Shown one piece after another: positions 1-8,995 of a stretch of DNA of 64,000 bases. Made by a program: the position numbers and the translations under genes. How positions within the stretch are numbered: position 1 is the first letter of the stretch; each line of letters starts with the position of its first letter. The notes beneath the pieces were generated by a model. That model ran no database searches, was not told the origin of the DNA, and saw only the letters and a list, made by a program, of their open reading frames with translations. Source of the stretch: Rhizobium mesoamericanum STM3625 (GTDB lineage: Bacteria > Pseudomonadota > Alphaproteobacteria > Rhizobiales > Rhizobiaceae); the NCBI RefSeq assembly GCF_000312665.1, contig NZ_HF536772.1, positions 3,408,493 through 3,472,492 of the forward strand. Direction: 5' to 3'.

Positions 1-73
1 AGCTTACCCGTTGTGAAGAATGCTGCGCTGCTCCTGGGGCCGCAATGGATCCGGCAGAAACGAGGCTCGCCCG

Positions 74-532
74 ATGGTTACTTTCACGCTCAACGGACAT
101 AAGAAGACCTTTGACGGTGATCCTGATACACCACTCCTCTGGGTCATCCGCGATTTCGAGAAACTGACAGGCACGAAATACGGCTGTGGCGTTGCCCAAT
201 GCGGTGCCTGTACGGTGCATATGGATGGCTTTTCGCGCCGCTCCTGCGTCACGCCGATCTCGACTGCCGAAGGTTCCGAGATCTTCACGATCGAAGGGCT
301 CGAGGGGAAGGAAGCGGAGGCTGTGAAAGCCGCCTGGATCGCGATCGATGTGCCGCAATGCGGGTACTGTCAATCGGGCCAGATCATGTCGGCTGTCTCG
401 CTGCTGCAAAACATCCCGAAACCGACCGACGCCGATATCGACGGGGCAATGGCCGGGAACATCTGTCGATGCGCCACCTACCACCGGATACGAGCGGCGA
501 TCCACAACGCCGCCGCTTCAATGGAGGGTTGA
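74..532 (+). CDS. Molybdenum hydroxylase 2Fe-2S subunit (isoquinoline 1-oxidoreductase alpha-like)
   Basis: Small iron-sulfur subunit of a xanthine-oxidase-family hydroxylase or aldehyde dehydrogenase; it would carry electrons from the molybdenum subunit encoded next. The 152-residue protein has the usual two-domain layout: a plant-type ferredoxin N-terminus with cysteines 38, 43, 46 and 58, then an all-helical domain with the QCGYCQSGQ and [10 protein letters not shown] motifs for the second 2Fe-2S cluster. The ATG at 74 is chosen over an in-frame ATG at 20 because the family begins a few residues before the ferredoxin fold and a GAGG lies about nine bases upstream. The stop is three bases before the next start, so the two genes are coupled. 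The substrate cannot be read from the sequence. Confidence 0.88.
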   Translation: MVTFTLNGHKKTFDGDPDTPLLWVIRDFEKLTGTKYGCGVAQCGACTVHMDGFSRRSCVTPISTAEGSEIFTIEGLEGKEAEAVKAAWIAIDVPQCGYCQSGQIMSAVSLLQNIPKPTDADIDGAMAGNICRCATYHRIRAAIHNAAASMEG

Positions 533-535
533 GCT

Positions 536-2695
536 ATGGCGATCCAGGAGATTTCAACAACGCGCCGCTCCTTTCTCGCAGGCACGGGCGGACTGGTAAT
601 CGGCTTTGCCCTGATGCCCAAAATACCAGTGTTCGCGGCCGAGAAGGGTGTGCAGGCAGGCGGCGCGGATTCGCTGATGACGCTGAACACCTTCGTCAGG
701 ATCGGCCCCGATGACACGGTGACAATCCTATCCAAGCACATCGAGTTTGGGCAGGGGCCGTTCACCGGTCTTGCGACGCTGGTCGCGGAGGAACTGGATG
801 CCGATTGGGGGCAGATGCGCGCCGTGCATTCGCCAGCAGACGACAAGGTCTACGCCAACCTCGCCTTCGGCTTGCAGGGCACCGGCGGGTCGTCGTCTAT
901 CGCCAATTCTTACGAGCAGTTCCGCAAGGCGGGAGCAACGGCACGGGCCATGCTGGTTGCAGCAGCCGCTGACGAATGGAGAGTGCCGGCAAGCGAAATT
1001 ATCGTCGAGAAGGGCCGCGTCAGGCATCCTGGTTCAGGCAAGGAAAGTGGCTTCGGTGCACTGGCAACGAAGGCAGCGAGCATCAAGCCGCCGCCTGACG
1101 TCAAACTCAAGGACCCGGCGAAGTTCACTTTGATCGGCCAGGAACTGCCAAGGCTCGACACCGTTGCGAAGACCAACGGCCAGGCCATCTTTACACTCGA
1201 CATTGTGCCGGATGATCTTCTCGTCGTGGTGGTTGCCCACCCCGACCACTTCGGCGCAGCGGTCAAATCGTTCGACGATAGCGAAGCGCGCAAGGTGAAG
1301 GGTGTCGTCGAGGTCAAGCAACTGCCGCAGGGCGTCGCCGTCTATGCCGACAACACATTTGCCGCGCTGAAGGGCCGTTCCGTGCTGAAGGTCGATTGGG
1401 ATCTTTCCAACGCGGAGACCCGCTCCAGTGACCAGCTTGCCGCCGACTACGCGAAGTCGCTGACAGAGAAGGGCGTCACTGCAGCCGAGAAGGGCGATGT
1501 CGAGAAAGCCTTTGGCGACAAGGGGCTGAAGACCCTCGAAGCGCAGATTGTCTTTCCCTTCCTTGCCCATGCGCCCATGGAGCCGCTCGACGCGGTTTTC
1601 ATCAGGGCGGCGGACGGCAGTCTCGACGTCTATAACGGTGCACAATTCCCCGGCATGGACAAGAATACCGCGGCAAAGATCGTCGGGCTCGACACGTCGA
1701 AGGTCAGGCTGAATACCCAAATCACCGGCGGCAGCTTCGGGCGCAAGGCGCAGTTCGGCTCGCCGTATATGCAGGAGGCCGCCGCCGCCTTTGCGGCTAC
1801 CGACCAGTCGCGTCCCGTCAAGCACATGTGGACGCGCGAGGATGATATCCGCGGCGGCTATTACCGACCGATGTATCTTCACAAGATGCGCGGCGCAATC
1901 AACGCGGATGGCCGGATCGTCGCCTGGGACCAGGCGATCGTCGGCCAGTCGATTCTGGGCAAGGCGGATCTTGACAGTACGTCAGTCGAGGGGGCTTCGG
2001 ACCTGCCTTACGACGTGCCGAACGTCAGGGTTATCTCGCATAATGTGAAGCTCGCCGTACCGCCGCTCTGGTGGCGATCTGTCGGACATACGCATACCGG
2101 CTTTGCGGTCGAGACTTTCCTCGACGAGCTGCTCCAGATGGCGGGCAAGGATCCGGTGGAGGGGCGGCTTGAGCAGCTGAAGGAAGATCCCCGTTACGCC
2201 GGCGTGTTGAAGAAGGCCGCGGAGCTTGCTGATTGGGGAGCGAAGATACCCGAAGGCAGACAGCGCGGCGTCGCCGTGGTCAAGAGCTTTAACACCTACG
2301 TCAGCCAGGTCGTTGAGGTATCCGCCCTGGCCGACGGAACGCCGCGCGTCCACAAAGTCTGGTGCGCGGTTGATTGCGGCGTTGCCATCAATCCAAATAT
2401 CATCAAGGCGCAGATGGAAGGTGGCATCGGCTACGGTCTTGGGGCCGTATTGTTCGATGCCGTGACGCTTGGCAAGGGTGGTGCGATCGTACAATCGAAT
2501 TTCCATGATTACCGGTCGATCCGAATCAACGAGATGCCGGATGTCGAGGTGGCTGTCATCAAATCCGGCGAGCCGCCCACGGGTGTCGGGGAGCCGGGAG
2601 TCCCGCCGATTGGCCCGGCGACCGCCAACGCCTGGCGGCGTCTGACCGGCGCACCGGTTCGCGGCCTGCCAATCGTTGCGGTCGCGACGAGTTGA
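536..2695 (+). CDS. Molybdopterin-binding large subunit, isoquinoline 1-oxidoreductase beta-like / aldehyde dehydrogenase
   Basis: Catalytic 719-residue subunit of a molybdenum hydroxylase of the IorB / membrane aldehyde dehydrogenase type. A twin-arginine signal (TTRRSFLAG at about residue 9) followed by a hydrophobic stretch predicts Tat export, typical of this subfamily and unlike cytoplasmic xanthine dehydrogenase. The molybdopterin motif QITGGSFGRK sits near residue 397, and the C-terminal GVGEPGVPP segment supplies the expected catalytic glutamate. It follows the 2Fe-2S subunit by three bases and precedes a diheme cytochrome c, so a periplasmic dehydrogenase passing electrons to the respiratory chain is likely. 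Substrate (aldehyde or N-heterocycle) is unknown. It looks intact. Confidence 0.87.
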   Translation: MAIQEISTTRRSFLAGTGGLVIGFALMPKIPVFAAEKGVQAGGADSLMTLNTFVRIGPDDTVTILSKHIEFGQGPFTGLATLVAEELDADWGQMRAVHSPADDKVYANLAFGLQGTGGSSSIANSYEQFRKAGATARAMLVAAAADEWRVPASEIIVEKGRVRHPGSGKESGFGALATKAASIKPPPDVKLKDPAKFTLIGQELPRLDTVAKTNGQAIFTLDIVPDDLLVVVVAHPDHFGAAVKSFDDSEARKVKGVVEVKQLPQGVAVYADNTFAALKGRSVLKVDWDLSNAETRSSDQLAADYAKSLTEKGVTAAEKGDVEKAFGDKGLKTLEAQIVFPFLAHAPMEPLDAVFIRAADGSLDVYNGAQFPGMDKNTAAKIVGLDTSKVRLNTQITGGSFGRKAQFGSPYMQEAAAAFAATDQSRPVKHMWTREDDIRGGYYRPMYLHKMRGAINADGRIVAWDQAIVGQSILGKADLDSTSVEGASDLPYDVPNVRVISHNVKLAVPPLWWRSVGHTHTGFAVETFLDELLQMAGKDPVEGRLEQLKEDPRYAGVLKKAAELADWGAKIPEGRQRGVAVVKSFNTYVSQVVEVSALADGTPRVHKVWCAVDCGVAINPNIIKAQMEGGIGYGLGAVLFDAVTLGKGGAIVQSNFHDYRSIRINEMPDVEVAVIKSGEPPTGVGEPGVPPIGPATANAWRRLTGAPVRGLPIVAVATS

Positions 2696-2706
2696 GGGAG
2701 GCGGAC

Positions 2707-3360
2707 ATGAAAAGCAGACTAGCACTCGCCTGCACGGCAGGCGGCATCTCGGTTGTTGCGGCCTTGCCCGCCTCGTTCATGGCGCTGGCGCAGACAGCGC
2801 CGGCGATCGACAAGTCTCCCCTCAAGTCCGCGGCGTCCTTCTCCTCGATCGTCGACCAGAAATCGCGCTCGGTCGCGCTCTTCGAAGAGGCCGGCAAGGT
2901 GATCGAACATCCGCGATGTCTGAACTGCCATCCGGCGGGCGACAGGCCGCTGCAGACGATGGCGATGCACCCGCATCAGCCGCCGGTCAGCCGCGGCGAC
3001 GGCGGCATGGGTGTCCCCGGCATGATGTGCAACACTTGTCACGGTGCGGAGAATGCAACCATTGTCGGTCAGTCGTCAACGTTGAAAAGCATTCCGGGCA
3101 ATGCGGCATGGCATCTGGCGCCGATCGAAATGGCGTGGGTCGGCAAGTCGCTCGGCGAAATCTGTCAACAGCTCAAGGACCCGGCACGCAACGGCGGCAG
3201 GGACCTCAACAAGATTGTCGAGCACATGTCTCATGACAGCCTCGTTGGCTGGGGCTGGAACCCGGGCGAAGGCCGCGAGCCCGCACCCGGCACCCAGTCG
3301 CAGTTCGGTGAACTGATCAAGGCCTGGGTCGATACGGGAGCCGCCTGTCCGTCAGGCTGA
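2707..3360 (+). CDS. Periplasmic diheme c-type cytochrome of the molybdenum hydroxylase operon
   Basis: A 217-residue exported protein with an N-terminal signal peptide (basic MKSR start, hydrophobic core, AQA-like cleavage region near residue 30). Two c-heme sites are visible: CLNCH at residues 71-75 and CNTCH at 108-112. The ATG at 2707 is preceded by GGGAGG at the right spacing; an in-frame TTG at 2692 is less likely. It starts 11 bases after the large dehydrogenase subunit, so it is probably the electron acceptor of that enzyme, as cytochrome subunits are for membrane aldehyde dehydrogenases. The region between the hemes and the C-terminal half (residues 120-217) has no motif I recognise. 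Confidence 0.8.
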   Translation: MKSRLALACTAGGISVVAALPASFMALAQTAPAIDKSPLKSAASFSSIVDQKSRSVALFEEAGKVIEHPRCLNCHPAGDRPLQTMAMHPHQPPVSRGDGGMGVPGMMCNTCHGAENATIVGQSSTLKSIPGNAAWHLAPIEMAWVGKSLGEICQQLKDPARNGGRDLNKIVEHMSHDSLVGWGWNPGEGREPAPGTQSQFGELIKAWVDTGAACPSG

Positions 3361-3496
3361 GGGCGCAAGCCTCCAGCGCCTTCCTGCCTCCTTTGAACCG
3401 AGTTCGACGTCAGATTTGCTGCGTGAAATTCCGTCGGTATTTCTCGCAGCGCCGTTTGACAAAATATGCTGGTATCACCATATCAGAATTGTTGGG

Positions 3497-3527
3497 CCGC
3501 CTGCGCGATTTTCGTGCGGGCGGTTTT
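3497..3527 (+). terminator. Rho-independent terminator, candidate
   Basis: A 12-base-pair stem (CCGCCTGCGCGA with TCGTGCGGGCGG, including G-T pairs) with a three-base loop is followed by TTTT. It lies 137 bases after the cytochrome gene and before the CDF gene, and would separate the two transcripts. Confidence 0.6.
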
Positions 3528-3593
3528 GCGTTTGAATGAGCTGGCTTCTGCAATTCATTCGCATCCGCACCGATGTCTGCGCAGGGGATGAAT

Positions 3594-4508
3594 ATGGACG
3601 AGAAGGCCAATCTCACGGTTCAGCGGCTGGCGCTCTGGGGTATCCCGATGTCGTTCGGGGTCATGGGCCTGAAGATGCTTGCCTGGTGGGTAACGGGTTC
3701 GGTGGCATTGCTGTCGGACGGGCTGGAATCGACGGTGAACGTCGTTGCCGCCTTCATCGCCTTCTTTGTCATCCGCTACGCGCAGAAGCCGGCGGACCAT
3801 GACCACCCGTTCGGACACCACAAGGCGGAATACCTTTCGGCGGTTACCGAGGGCGTGCTGATCGTCGTTGCGGCGCTGTTGATCGTCAATGAAGCGATCG
3901 GGCATCTTGCCGCGCCGCGAATGCTAGATGCGCCGGCGCTCGGTCTTGCGATCAACTTCATGGCCGGTGTGATCAATGCCGTCTGGGCGCAGATCCTGAT
4001 CAGGAACGGGCGCAAGCATCGCTCGGCGGCGTTGACCGCGGACGGCCAGCACATCATGTCCGACGTTGTTACCTCGGTCGGTGTCTTGGTCGGTCTGCTC
4101 TTGGCGCTCGCCACCGGCTATGCCATCTTCGACCCCATGCTCGCGATCCTGGTCGCCGTCAACATCCTCTATCAGGGATGGAAGGTGATCTCGCATTCGA
4201 TTGGCGGTCTTATGGATCAGGCGGTCACGCCCGAGGAAGAGGCGGCGATCAAGCAGGCGATTGCCACAAACGCGGCGGGTTCAATCGGCGTGCATGATTT
4301 GAAGACACGTCGTGCCGGCACCGTCACCTTCGTCAATTTTCATCTTGTCGTACCGGCTGCCCTATCTGTAAGGCAGGCACACGACATCTGTGATCGCCTT
4401 GAAGACGCCATCCGTGCAGCGCATCCGGGCTCCAGCGTCGCCATTCACGTCGAGCCAGAAGGCGAGAAAGCCCACGGTATTCGCGTCAAAGTCATCAAGG
4501 AGGCTTGA
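3594..4508 (+). CDS. Cation diffusion facilitator family transporter
   Basis: Inner-membrane divalent metal (zinc, iron or manganese type) proton antiporter of the CDF family, FieF/YiiP-like. The protein has six predicted membrane segments and then a cytoplasmic domain. Metal-site positions are visible: the LLSDGLEST stretch in TM2 with D and E, the HDHPFGHHKAEYL loop after TM2, and DGQHIMSD in TM5. The start is placed at 3594 because AGGGG lies seven bases upstream; ATG codons at 3573 and 3588 are in frame and possible. The stop codon directly abuts the ATG of queF, so the two are co-transcribed. The metal is not determinable here. Confidence 0.86.
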   Translation: MDEKANLTVQRLALWGIPMSFGVMGLKMLAWWVTGSVALLSDGLESTVNVVAAFIAFFVIRYAQKPADHDHPFGHHKAEYLSAVTEGVLIVVAALLIVNEAIGHLAAPRMLDAPALGLAINFMAGVINAVWAQILIRNGRKHRSAALTADGQHIMSDVVTSVGVLVGLLLALATGYAIFDPMLAILVAVNILYQGWKVISHSIGGLMDQAVTPEEEAAIKQAIATNAAGSIGVHDLKTRRAGTVTFVNFHLVVPAALSVRQAHDICDRLEDAIRAAHPGSSVAIHVEPEGEKAHGIRVKVIKEA

Positions 4509-4973
4509 ATGCCCATAACAGATGTATCCAACCTATCCATGCTGGGCAGCCAGACGGAATCTCCCAAGTCGCCTGAGGAAGCGGTGCTGGAAAAGGTACC
4601 GTCAAACCATGCCGGCACCGACTATGTTGTCCGCTTCACGGCGCCGGAATTCACCTCGCTTTGCCCGATGACGGGGCAGCCGGATTTCGCCCACATCGTC
4701 ATCGACTACATCCCGAACGAATGGTTGGTCGAATCGAAGTCGCTGAAGCTGTTCCTGCATGCCTTCCGCAATCACGGCGCCTTCCACGAAGATTGCTCGA
4801 TTTATATCGCCAAGCGGTTGGTCGAACTGCTCGACCCTAAGTGGCTTAGGATCGGGGCCTACTGGTATCCGCGCGGCGGCATTCCGATCGACGTTTTCTG
4901 GCAGACTGGCAAGCCGCCCGAAGGAGTTTGGCTGCCCGATCAGGGTGTCGCCACCTATCGCGGCCGCGGCTGA
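4509..4973 (+). CDS. queF: NADPH-dependent 7-cyano-7-deazaguanine reductase QueF
   Basis: Reduces preQ0 to preQ1 in queuosine tRNA modification. The 154-residue size fits the short unimodular QueF type. The catalytic cysteine is in [15 protein letters not shown], with the substrate-binding aspartate in the same motif; the QueF-specific VESKSLKLF motif and FHEDC segment follow in the normal order. It starts one base after the end of the CDF transporter stop codon with no intergenic space, so it relies on translational coupling or on an SD inside the upstream gene (AAGGAGGC just before the stop). No preQ1 riboswitch is seen upstream. Other queuosine genes are not in this window. Confidence 0.95.
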   Translation: MPITDVSNLSMLGSQTESPKSPEEAVLEKVPSNHAGTDYVVRFTAPEFTSLCPMTGQPDFAHIVIDYIPNEWLVESKSLKLFLHAFRNHGAFHEDCSIYIAKRLVELLDPKWLRIGAYWYPRGGIPIDVFWQTGKPPEGVWLPDQGVATYRGRG

Positions 4974-5063
4974 ACGTCAGGACTTCATGCTATCATTGCA
5001 TAACTGGCGGCGGCGATGAAGGCTGCATACATCGTTTGCCAGCCATTCTCCGGGACGCTTCTG

Positions 5064-5858
5064 TCAATCGGCTGATCTGGCGGGATCGGGCGGGAAGCTC
5101 GCCCGATCCATCCTGAGACCGCGCTTTTCGCCCCCGAACCAACCGCGGATGAGATTTCTGGTCTTGATGCCTTCGAGGCCGAGCCGCATGAGGTTCTTGC
5201 GCAGTTTGCTTTGCGGGCTGAAGGCACGGTCGATGGACTTGCGCACGAATGCCGCCTTGTCGGCGCTGCCATCTAGGAATTGCATCTGGATGACCGGTGT
5301 CGGCTCGATCTGGTAGGCTTTCAGCCATGCGCGATGCCAGAAATAGGCGTCGATCAGAGCGTAGTTCTTGGTATCCTCCAACATTTTTGCAGCCGCCCGC
5401 GCACCGATGACGTAGCCGGCCGTGCCGACCCGGTTTTGGAACACACGCGTCGCCCTGTAGATGCCGTCAGTCCAGATGGGAGATTTTGCAAGGATATGGG
5501 GGCGAGGCGCGAATTCGAGATCGTAGACGCAGTCCCAATCGTCGCTACGGGCCTCGATGCTTCTGATTGCATCGGCAAAGCTCTCGGACAACACCGCGTC
5601 GTCTTCGAGGATCAGCGTCCGTTCGTTTCGCTCCGTGATGATTTGCCAGGCGATCCGGTGCGACGTGAAGCAAGCGATATCCTCACGCAGTGTCGGGCTT
5701 GGCCAGGTGTTTGCTGCTTTCTGGCAATCTTCGACGGAGAGGTCGCGCGCTTCAAACGCGTTCAGAAACTCGAACTCCAGTCCCAATTTCTGCATTTGCC
5801 GTGTTTGAAACTGCCGTCTTTTCTCTTCGGATATCCGACTGATGATGAGGATCTTCAC
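5064..5858 (-). CDS. Glycosyltransferase family 25 protein
   Basis: Predicted LPS or surface-polysaccharide glycosyltransferase of family 25. The 264-residue protein begins with the family's short beta strand (MKILIISR) and an N-terminal ERRRQFQ-type region, has the FTSHRIAW segment typical of GT25, and the acidic ILEDDAVLS motif around residue 85 that corresponds to the donor/metal site. A GTAGYVIGARAA segment around residue 147 is also family-like. No transmembrane segment is evident. It stands alone, convergent with queF, and its acceptor is unknown. The C-terminus is basic then proline-rich. Confidence 0.82.
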   Translation of the reverse strand: MKILIISRISEEKRRQFQTRQMQKLGLEFEFLNAFEARDLSVEDCQKAANTWPSPTLREDIACFTSHRIAWQIITERNERTLILEDDAVLSESFADAIRSIEARSDDWDCVYDLEFAPRPHILAKSPIWTDGIYRATRVFQNRVGTAGYVIGARAAAKMLEDTKNYALIDAYFWHRAWLKAYQIEPTPVIQMQFLDGSADKAAFVRKSIDRAFSPQSKLRKNLMRLGLEGIKTRNLIRGWFGGEKRGLRMDRASFPPDPARSAD

Positions 5859-6030
5859 TGGTGCTCCGGCTGATCAATAAACTCGCCGGACCTTATCCGT
5901 CCGTTCAGGGCTTATCAATCGACCCTTCTGCGCCCGCTGCAATCTGGCCCGAAGGTGGAGAGGCATTTGCAGATGGGGCATGCGAGGATTCGACGGTCGC
6001 CGAATCCTGCATCCGCGGTCGTGAAGGTGG

Positions 6031-6834
6031 TCAAGCGTTGAAGCTGTCGTCGTTGCCGAAGTCGGACGGATCGTCATCGGAAAAGCTGTCATCGTCGCTA
6101 TCATAGTCGGCTTGTTGGAGACTGGCAGTGTCGTTGTCGTCGTTATCGTTGTTCGCGTTATCGGCTGCCTGCTGCTTGTTGCCGTCGCTGTTGAAATAGT
6201 TGTTGATGACGGTCTCTTCTGTCGGCGCGTTGTCGAAGGGATTGTTGCCGGCAAGCGGCGAGCCCCAGCCAAGCGACGACATGTGGCTCCCGAAAATCCC
6301 GCTCAGCGAATTGGCGAGCAACATGCCTCCGGCAACGCCGGCTGCCGTCCCCAGCGCGCCCTGCAAGAAGCTGCCGCCTGCAGAGGGAGCCGTCGCCTGT
6401 GGGCTCCAGGGGCCGCTCGGTTGCTGCTGCATGGCGCGGGGGGCGGTGTCGAAGCCGCGATCCTGCTGGATCTGCTGGCGCGGGGCGTTCCCCCAAGGAC
6501 CTGACGAGGGTGGCGGTGGCGCCGGTTGCTGTGGCGCCTGGCTGCTGCCGAAGATCGAACTGAGGAAGCCGCCGCCTTGTTCGGCCCTGTGGTATTCGCT
6601 TTGATCGGCCTCGAGAACGCGAATGCGCTCTTCGAGCTGCTTGATGTGGTTTGCCGCCGCTTCCAGCCCCTTTTCCTGCACGATCACGGCCTGCGCAAGA
6701 TAATAGGCGGCGTAGGGCTGCTCGCGCGTTGCCTGATCAATCAGCGCTTCGGCATCACGGTCACGCGGCGTTGCCGATGCGGTGCGGACGCGCTCGAAAA
6801 GTGCGCTCAGCAGTTGGTGTTCTTCGGGTGACAT
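6031..6834 (-). CDS. DUF2076 domain-containing protein
   Basis: A 267-residue protein whose N-terminal 75 residues (MSPEEHQLLSALFERV onward, then an ALIDQATREQP and AQAVIVQEKGL pattern and a short coiled coil) match the DUF2076 family, which has no assigned biochemical role. The middle is proline- and glutamine-rich with a Gly/Ala-rich hydrophobic stretch (about 165-190) that could insert in a membrane. The last 55 residues are very rich in Asp, Asn and Ser. The start at 6834 is supported by AAAGGAG upstream; the longer reading frame adds 41 unlikely residues. It is divergent from the ClpP-family gene. Confidence 0.75.
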   Translation of the reverse strand: MSPEEHQLLSALFERVRTASATPRDRDAEALIDQATREQPYAAYYLAQAVIVQEKGLEAAANHIKQLEERIRVLEADQSEYHRAEQGGGFLSSIFGSSQAPQQPAPPPPSSGPWGNAPRQQIQQDRGFDTAPRAMQQQPSGPWSPQATAPSAGGSFLQGALGTAAGVAGGMLLANSLSGIFGSHMSSLGWGSPLAGNNPFDNAPTEETVINNYFNSDGNKQQAADNANNDNDDNDTASLQQADYDSDDDSFSDDDPSDFGNDDSFNA

Positions 6835-7048
6835 GGCCGGGCTCCTTTGTTGCTTGCGATGTTTCGCTAGGGATGACGTAGGAATGGATTCCGACTTTTC
6901 AAAGCCACTCAAATTACATTTCGGTAAGCCGGCGCGGCCGCCTAACCATATCTTCATCCGTTCCGTGGCTTGTCTTTTTCCCGCATTGTTTTACGCATGG
7001 AGTCGCACTATGTGCGAGGAACCCGAATAGGACGTAAGAGAGGTTCGA

Positions 7049-7636
7049 ATGTACGAAGAAGAAGAACAAGACGAGAAGACGAAGGAACTGCCGCTCGGCA
7101 AGGAAACGGAGGCGAACCTTTTCAAGTCGCGTTCGATCTTCATCTACGGGCCGATTACGCAGGAACTCGCGCAGAAGGTCTGCACGCAGCTTGTGGCGCT
7201 CGCAGCCGCCAATGACGACGATATTCGCATCTACGTCAATTCGCCTGGCGGCCATGTCGAATCCGGCGATTCGATCCATGACATGATCAAGTTCATCAAG
7301 CCGAAGGTCTGGATGATCGGAACAGGCTGGGTCGCCTCGGCCGGTGCGCTGATCTACGTCGCGGCGCCGAAGGAGCAGCGCCTTTGCCTGCCGAATACGC
7401 GCTTCCTGCTGCACCAACCGTCCGGCGGCACGCGTGGGATGGCTTCCGACATCGAGATTCAGGCTCGCGAGATCATCAAGATGAACGAGCGCCTGAACAA
7501 GATCATGGCTGAAGCGACCGGCCAGCCTTACGAGAAGATCGCTGCCGACACCGACCGCGACTACTGGCTGTCGGCAGAAGAAGCCAAGGCCTACGGTCTC
7601 GTTTCGCGTATCATCACGGCGCAGTCCGACATCTGA
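7049..7636 (+). CDS. clpP: ClpP-family serine peptidase (Clp protease proteolytic subunit paralogue)
   Basis: Self-compartmentalised serine peptidase of the ClpP family; it would work with a ClpA/ClpX-type unfoldase. At 195 residues it is normal length. The triad is readable: Ser97 in GWVASAGA, His122 in LLHQPSGG and an Asp in the [10 protein letters not shown] motif (167-171). The nucleophile motif differs from the common MGQAASMGA, and the N-terminus ([10 protein letters not shown]) is very acidic, which suggests one of the extra ClpP paralogues of rhizobia rather than the main clpP beside clpX. No Clp ATPase gene is adjacent. AGAGAGG precedes the ATG by five bases, and a strong terminator follows. 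Confidence 0.88.
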   Translation: MYEEEEQDEKTKELPLGKETEANLFKSRSIFIYGPITQELAQKVCTQLVALAAANDDDIRIYVNSPGGHVESGDSIHDMIKFIKPKVWMIGTGWVASAGALIYVAAPKEQRLCLPNTRFLLHQPSGGTRGMASDIEIQAREIIKMNERLNKIMAEATGQPYEKIAADTDRDYWLSAEEAKAYGLVSRIITAQSDI

Positions 7637-7652
7637 TTTCGTGTCATGAGAA

Positions 7653-7692
7653 GCGCCCTCGCTTGCTGGATGGCGAGCGAGGGCGCTTTTTT
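7653..7692 (+). terminator. Rho-independent terminator after the ClpP-family gene
   Basis: A perfect 11-base-pair GC-rich stem (7653-7663 with 7676-7686, GCGCCCTCGCT / AGCGAGGGCGC) is followed directly by six T residues, 16 bases after the ClpP stop codon. Confidence 0.92.
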
Positions 7693-7801
7693 GCTTTGGG
7701 GTAAGTTCTCCCATCGCAGGACGATTTGGCGCGGATTTGCCCTTGCGCAAGTCCCCGCGATACGGCTTCCATGCGGACCTTTCCGCTACTTGAGTCTCGC
7801 C

Positions 7802-8986
7802 ATGCTCAAAGACTTTTCCATCCAAAGCCTGTTCATGGGCATCCTCACCACGTTCGTCGGATTTGCCAGCTCCTTTGCCGTCGTTCTGCACGGTCTGCAG
7901 AGTGTCGGTGCGACGGATACGCAAGCGGCGTCAGGCCTTATGGCGCTGTCGATTGCGCTGGGGCTTTGCGCAATCGTGCTCAGCTCCGTGACGCGGCTGC
8001 CCATCAGCATCGCATGGTCCACTCCGGGCGGGGCGCTGCTTGCAAGTACCGGTGTGGTCGAGGGCGGATTCAATGCTGCTGTCGGCGCGTTTCTTATTTG
8101 TGCGGCGCTGATCGTCGTTGCCGGCCTGTTCAAGCCACTCGGCCGGGCGGTTGCAGCCATTCCTGCGCCCCTGGCAAACGCGATGCTCGCTGGCGTGCTG
8201 ATTGGGTTATGCTTTGCGCCGGTGAGGGCGATCGGCTTCAATCCGTTGCTCGGTTTGCCGATCGTGGCGGCGTGGATCGTCATCGGTGCCGTCAAGCGGC
8301 TCTGGGCGGTACCGGCAGCGCTTGCAGCCTTTGTGCTGGTGGTTGCCTTTGGCGTCGACATTCCTGACGGAGCGCTCAGCTCGCTCGAACAGGCGCTGCG
8401 CCCCCCCATCGAGTTCGTTATGCCCGTCTTTAACCTGCCGGCTTTCGTTTCCATCGCCCTGCCGCTTTTCATCGTGACCATGGCGTCGCAGAACATCCCG
8501 GGCATCGCCGTCTTGAAGGTCAACGGCTACCTGCCGAAGCCCGGGCCGCTCTTTTCCGTGACAGGACTGTTTTCGATATTGTCGGCGCCGTTCGGCGGCC
8601 ACGCGGTCAACCTCGCGGCGATTACCGCGGCGATGTGCGCCGGCCAGGACGCGCATGCCGATCCGGCGCGGCGCTACTGGGCCGTCCTCGTCTCGGGCAT
8701 CTGCTATGTCGTCCTCGGCCTTTTGGCGGGGGCAGTGACGACTTTCGTGGCGTTGGCGCCACCGATCCTGATCCAGGCGGTGGCAGGCCTCGCACTGGTT
8801 GGTGCATTTTCGAGCTCTGCTATGTCGGCCTTCCAGGAGCCGGAGTCACGGGAGGCGGCGGCCATCACGTTTCTGGTGACGGCATCGGGCGTTTCCTTCG
8901 CGGGCATCTCGGGGGCATTCTGGGGACTGCTCGCCGGAGGGCTGATGCTGGCGCTGTCACGTATTGTGCAAGCGGCGAAAAAATAG
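7802..8986 (+). CDS. benE: BenE-family transporter (benzoate/H+ symporter family)
   Basis: A 394-residue, strongly hydrophobic protein with about 11-12 membrane helices. Family signatures include FVGFASSFAVVLHGLQSVGA near the N-terminus, the TRLPISIAWSTPGGALLAS re-entrant segment, and ASQNIPGIAVLKVNGY with FGGHAVNLAAITAA in the second half. The ATG at 7802 fits the family's N-terminus; the longer reading frame runs back through the upstream terminator and is rejected. The initiation region has only a weak GAG. No benzoate catabolic genes are nearby, so the substrate may be another small carboxylate. The leuA promoter starts ten bases after its stop. Confidence 0.85.
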   Translation: MLKDFSIQSLFMGILTTFVGFASSFAVVLHGLQSVGATDTQAASGLMALSIALGLCAIVLSSVTRLPISIAWSTPGGALLASTGVVEGGFNAAVGAFLICAALIVVAGLFKPLGRAVAAIPAPLANAMLAGVLIGLCFAPVRAIGFNPLLGLPIVAAWIVIGAVKRLWAVPAALAAFVLVVAFGVDIPDGALSSLEQALRPPIEFVMPVFNLPAFVSIALPLFIVTMASQNIPGIAVLKVNGYLPKPGPLFSVTGLFSILSAPFGGHAVNLAAITAAMCAGQDAHADPARRYWAVLVSGICYVVLGLLAGAVTTFVALAPPILIQAVAGLALVGAFSSSAMSAFQEPESREAAAITFLVTASGVSFAGISGAFWGLLAGGLMLALSRIVQAAKK

Positions 8987-8995
8987 ACGGAGGGA

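Noticed and set aside
3361..3593. A preQ1 or metal riboswitch upstream of the CDF-queF pair
   Set aside because: Only a terminator-like hairpin is visible; no riboswitch core sequence was recognised.
7646..7801. An N-terminal extension of the BenE-family protein
   Set aside because: It would read through the terminator at 7653-7692 and add 52 residues that relatives lack.
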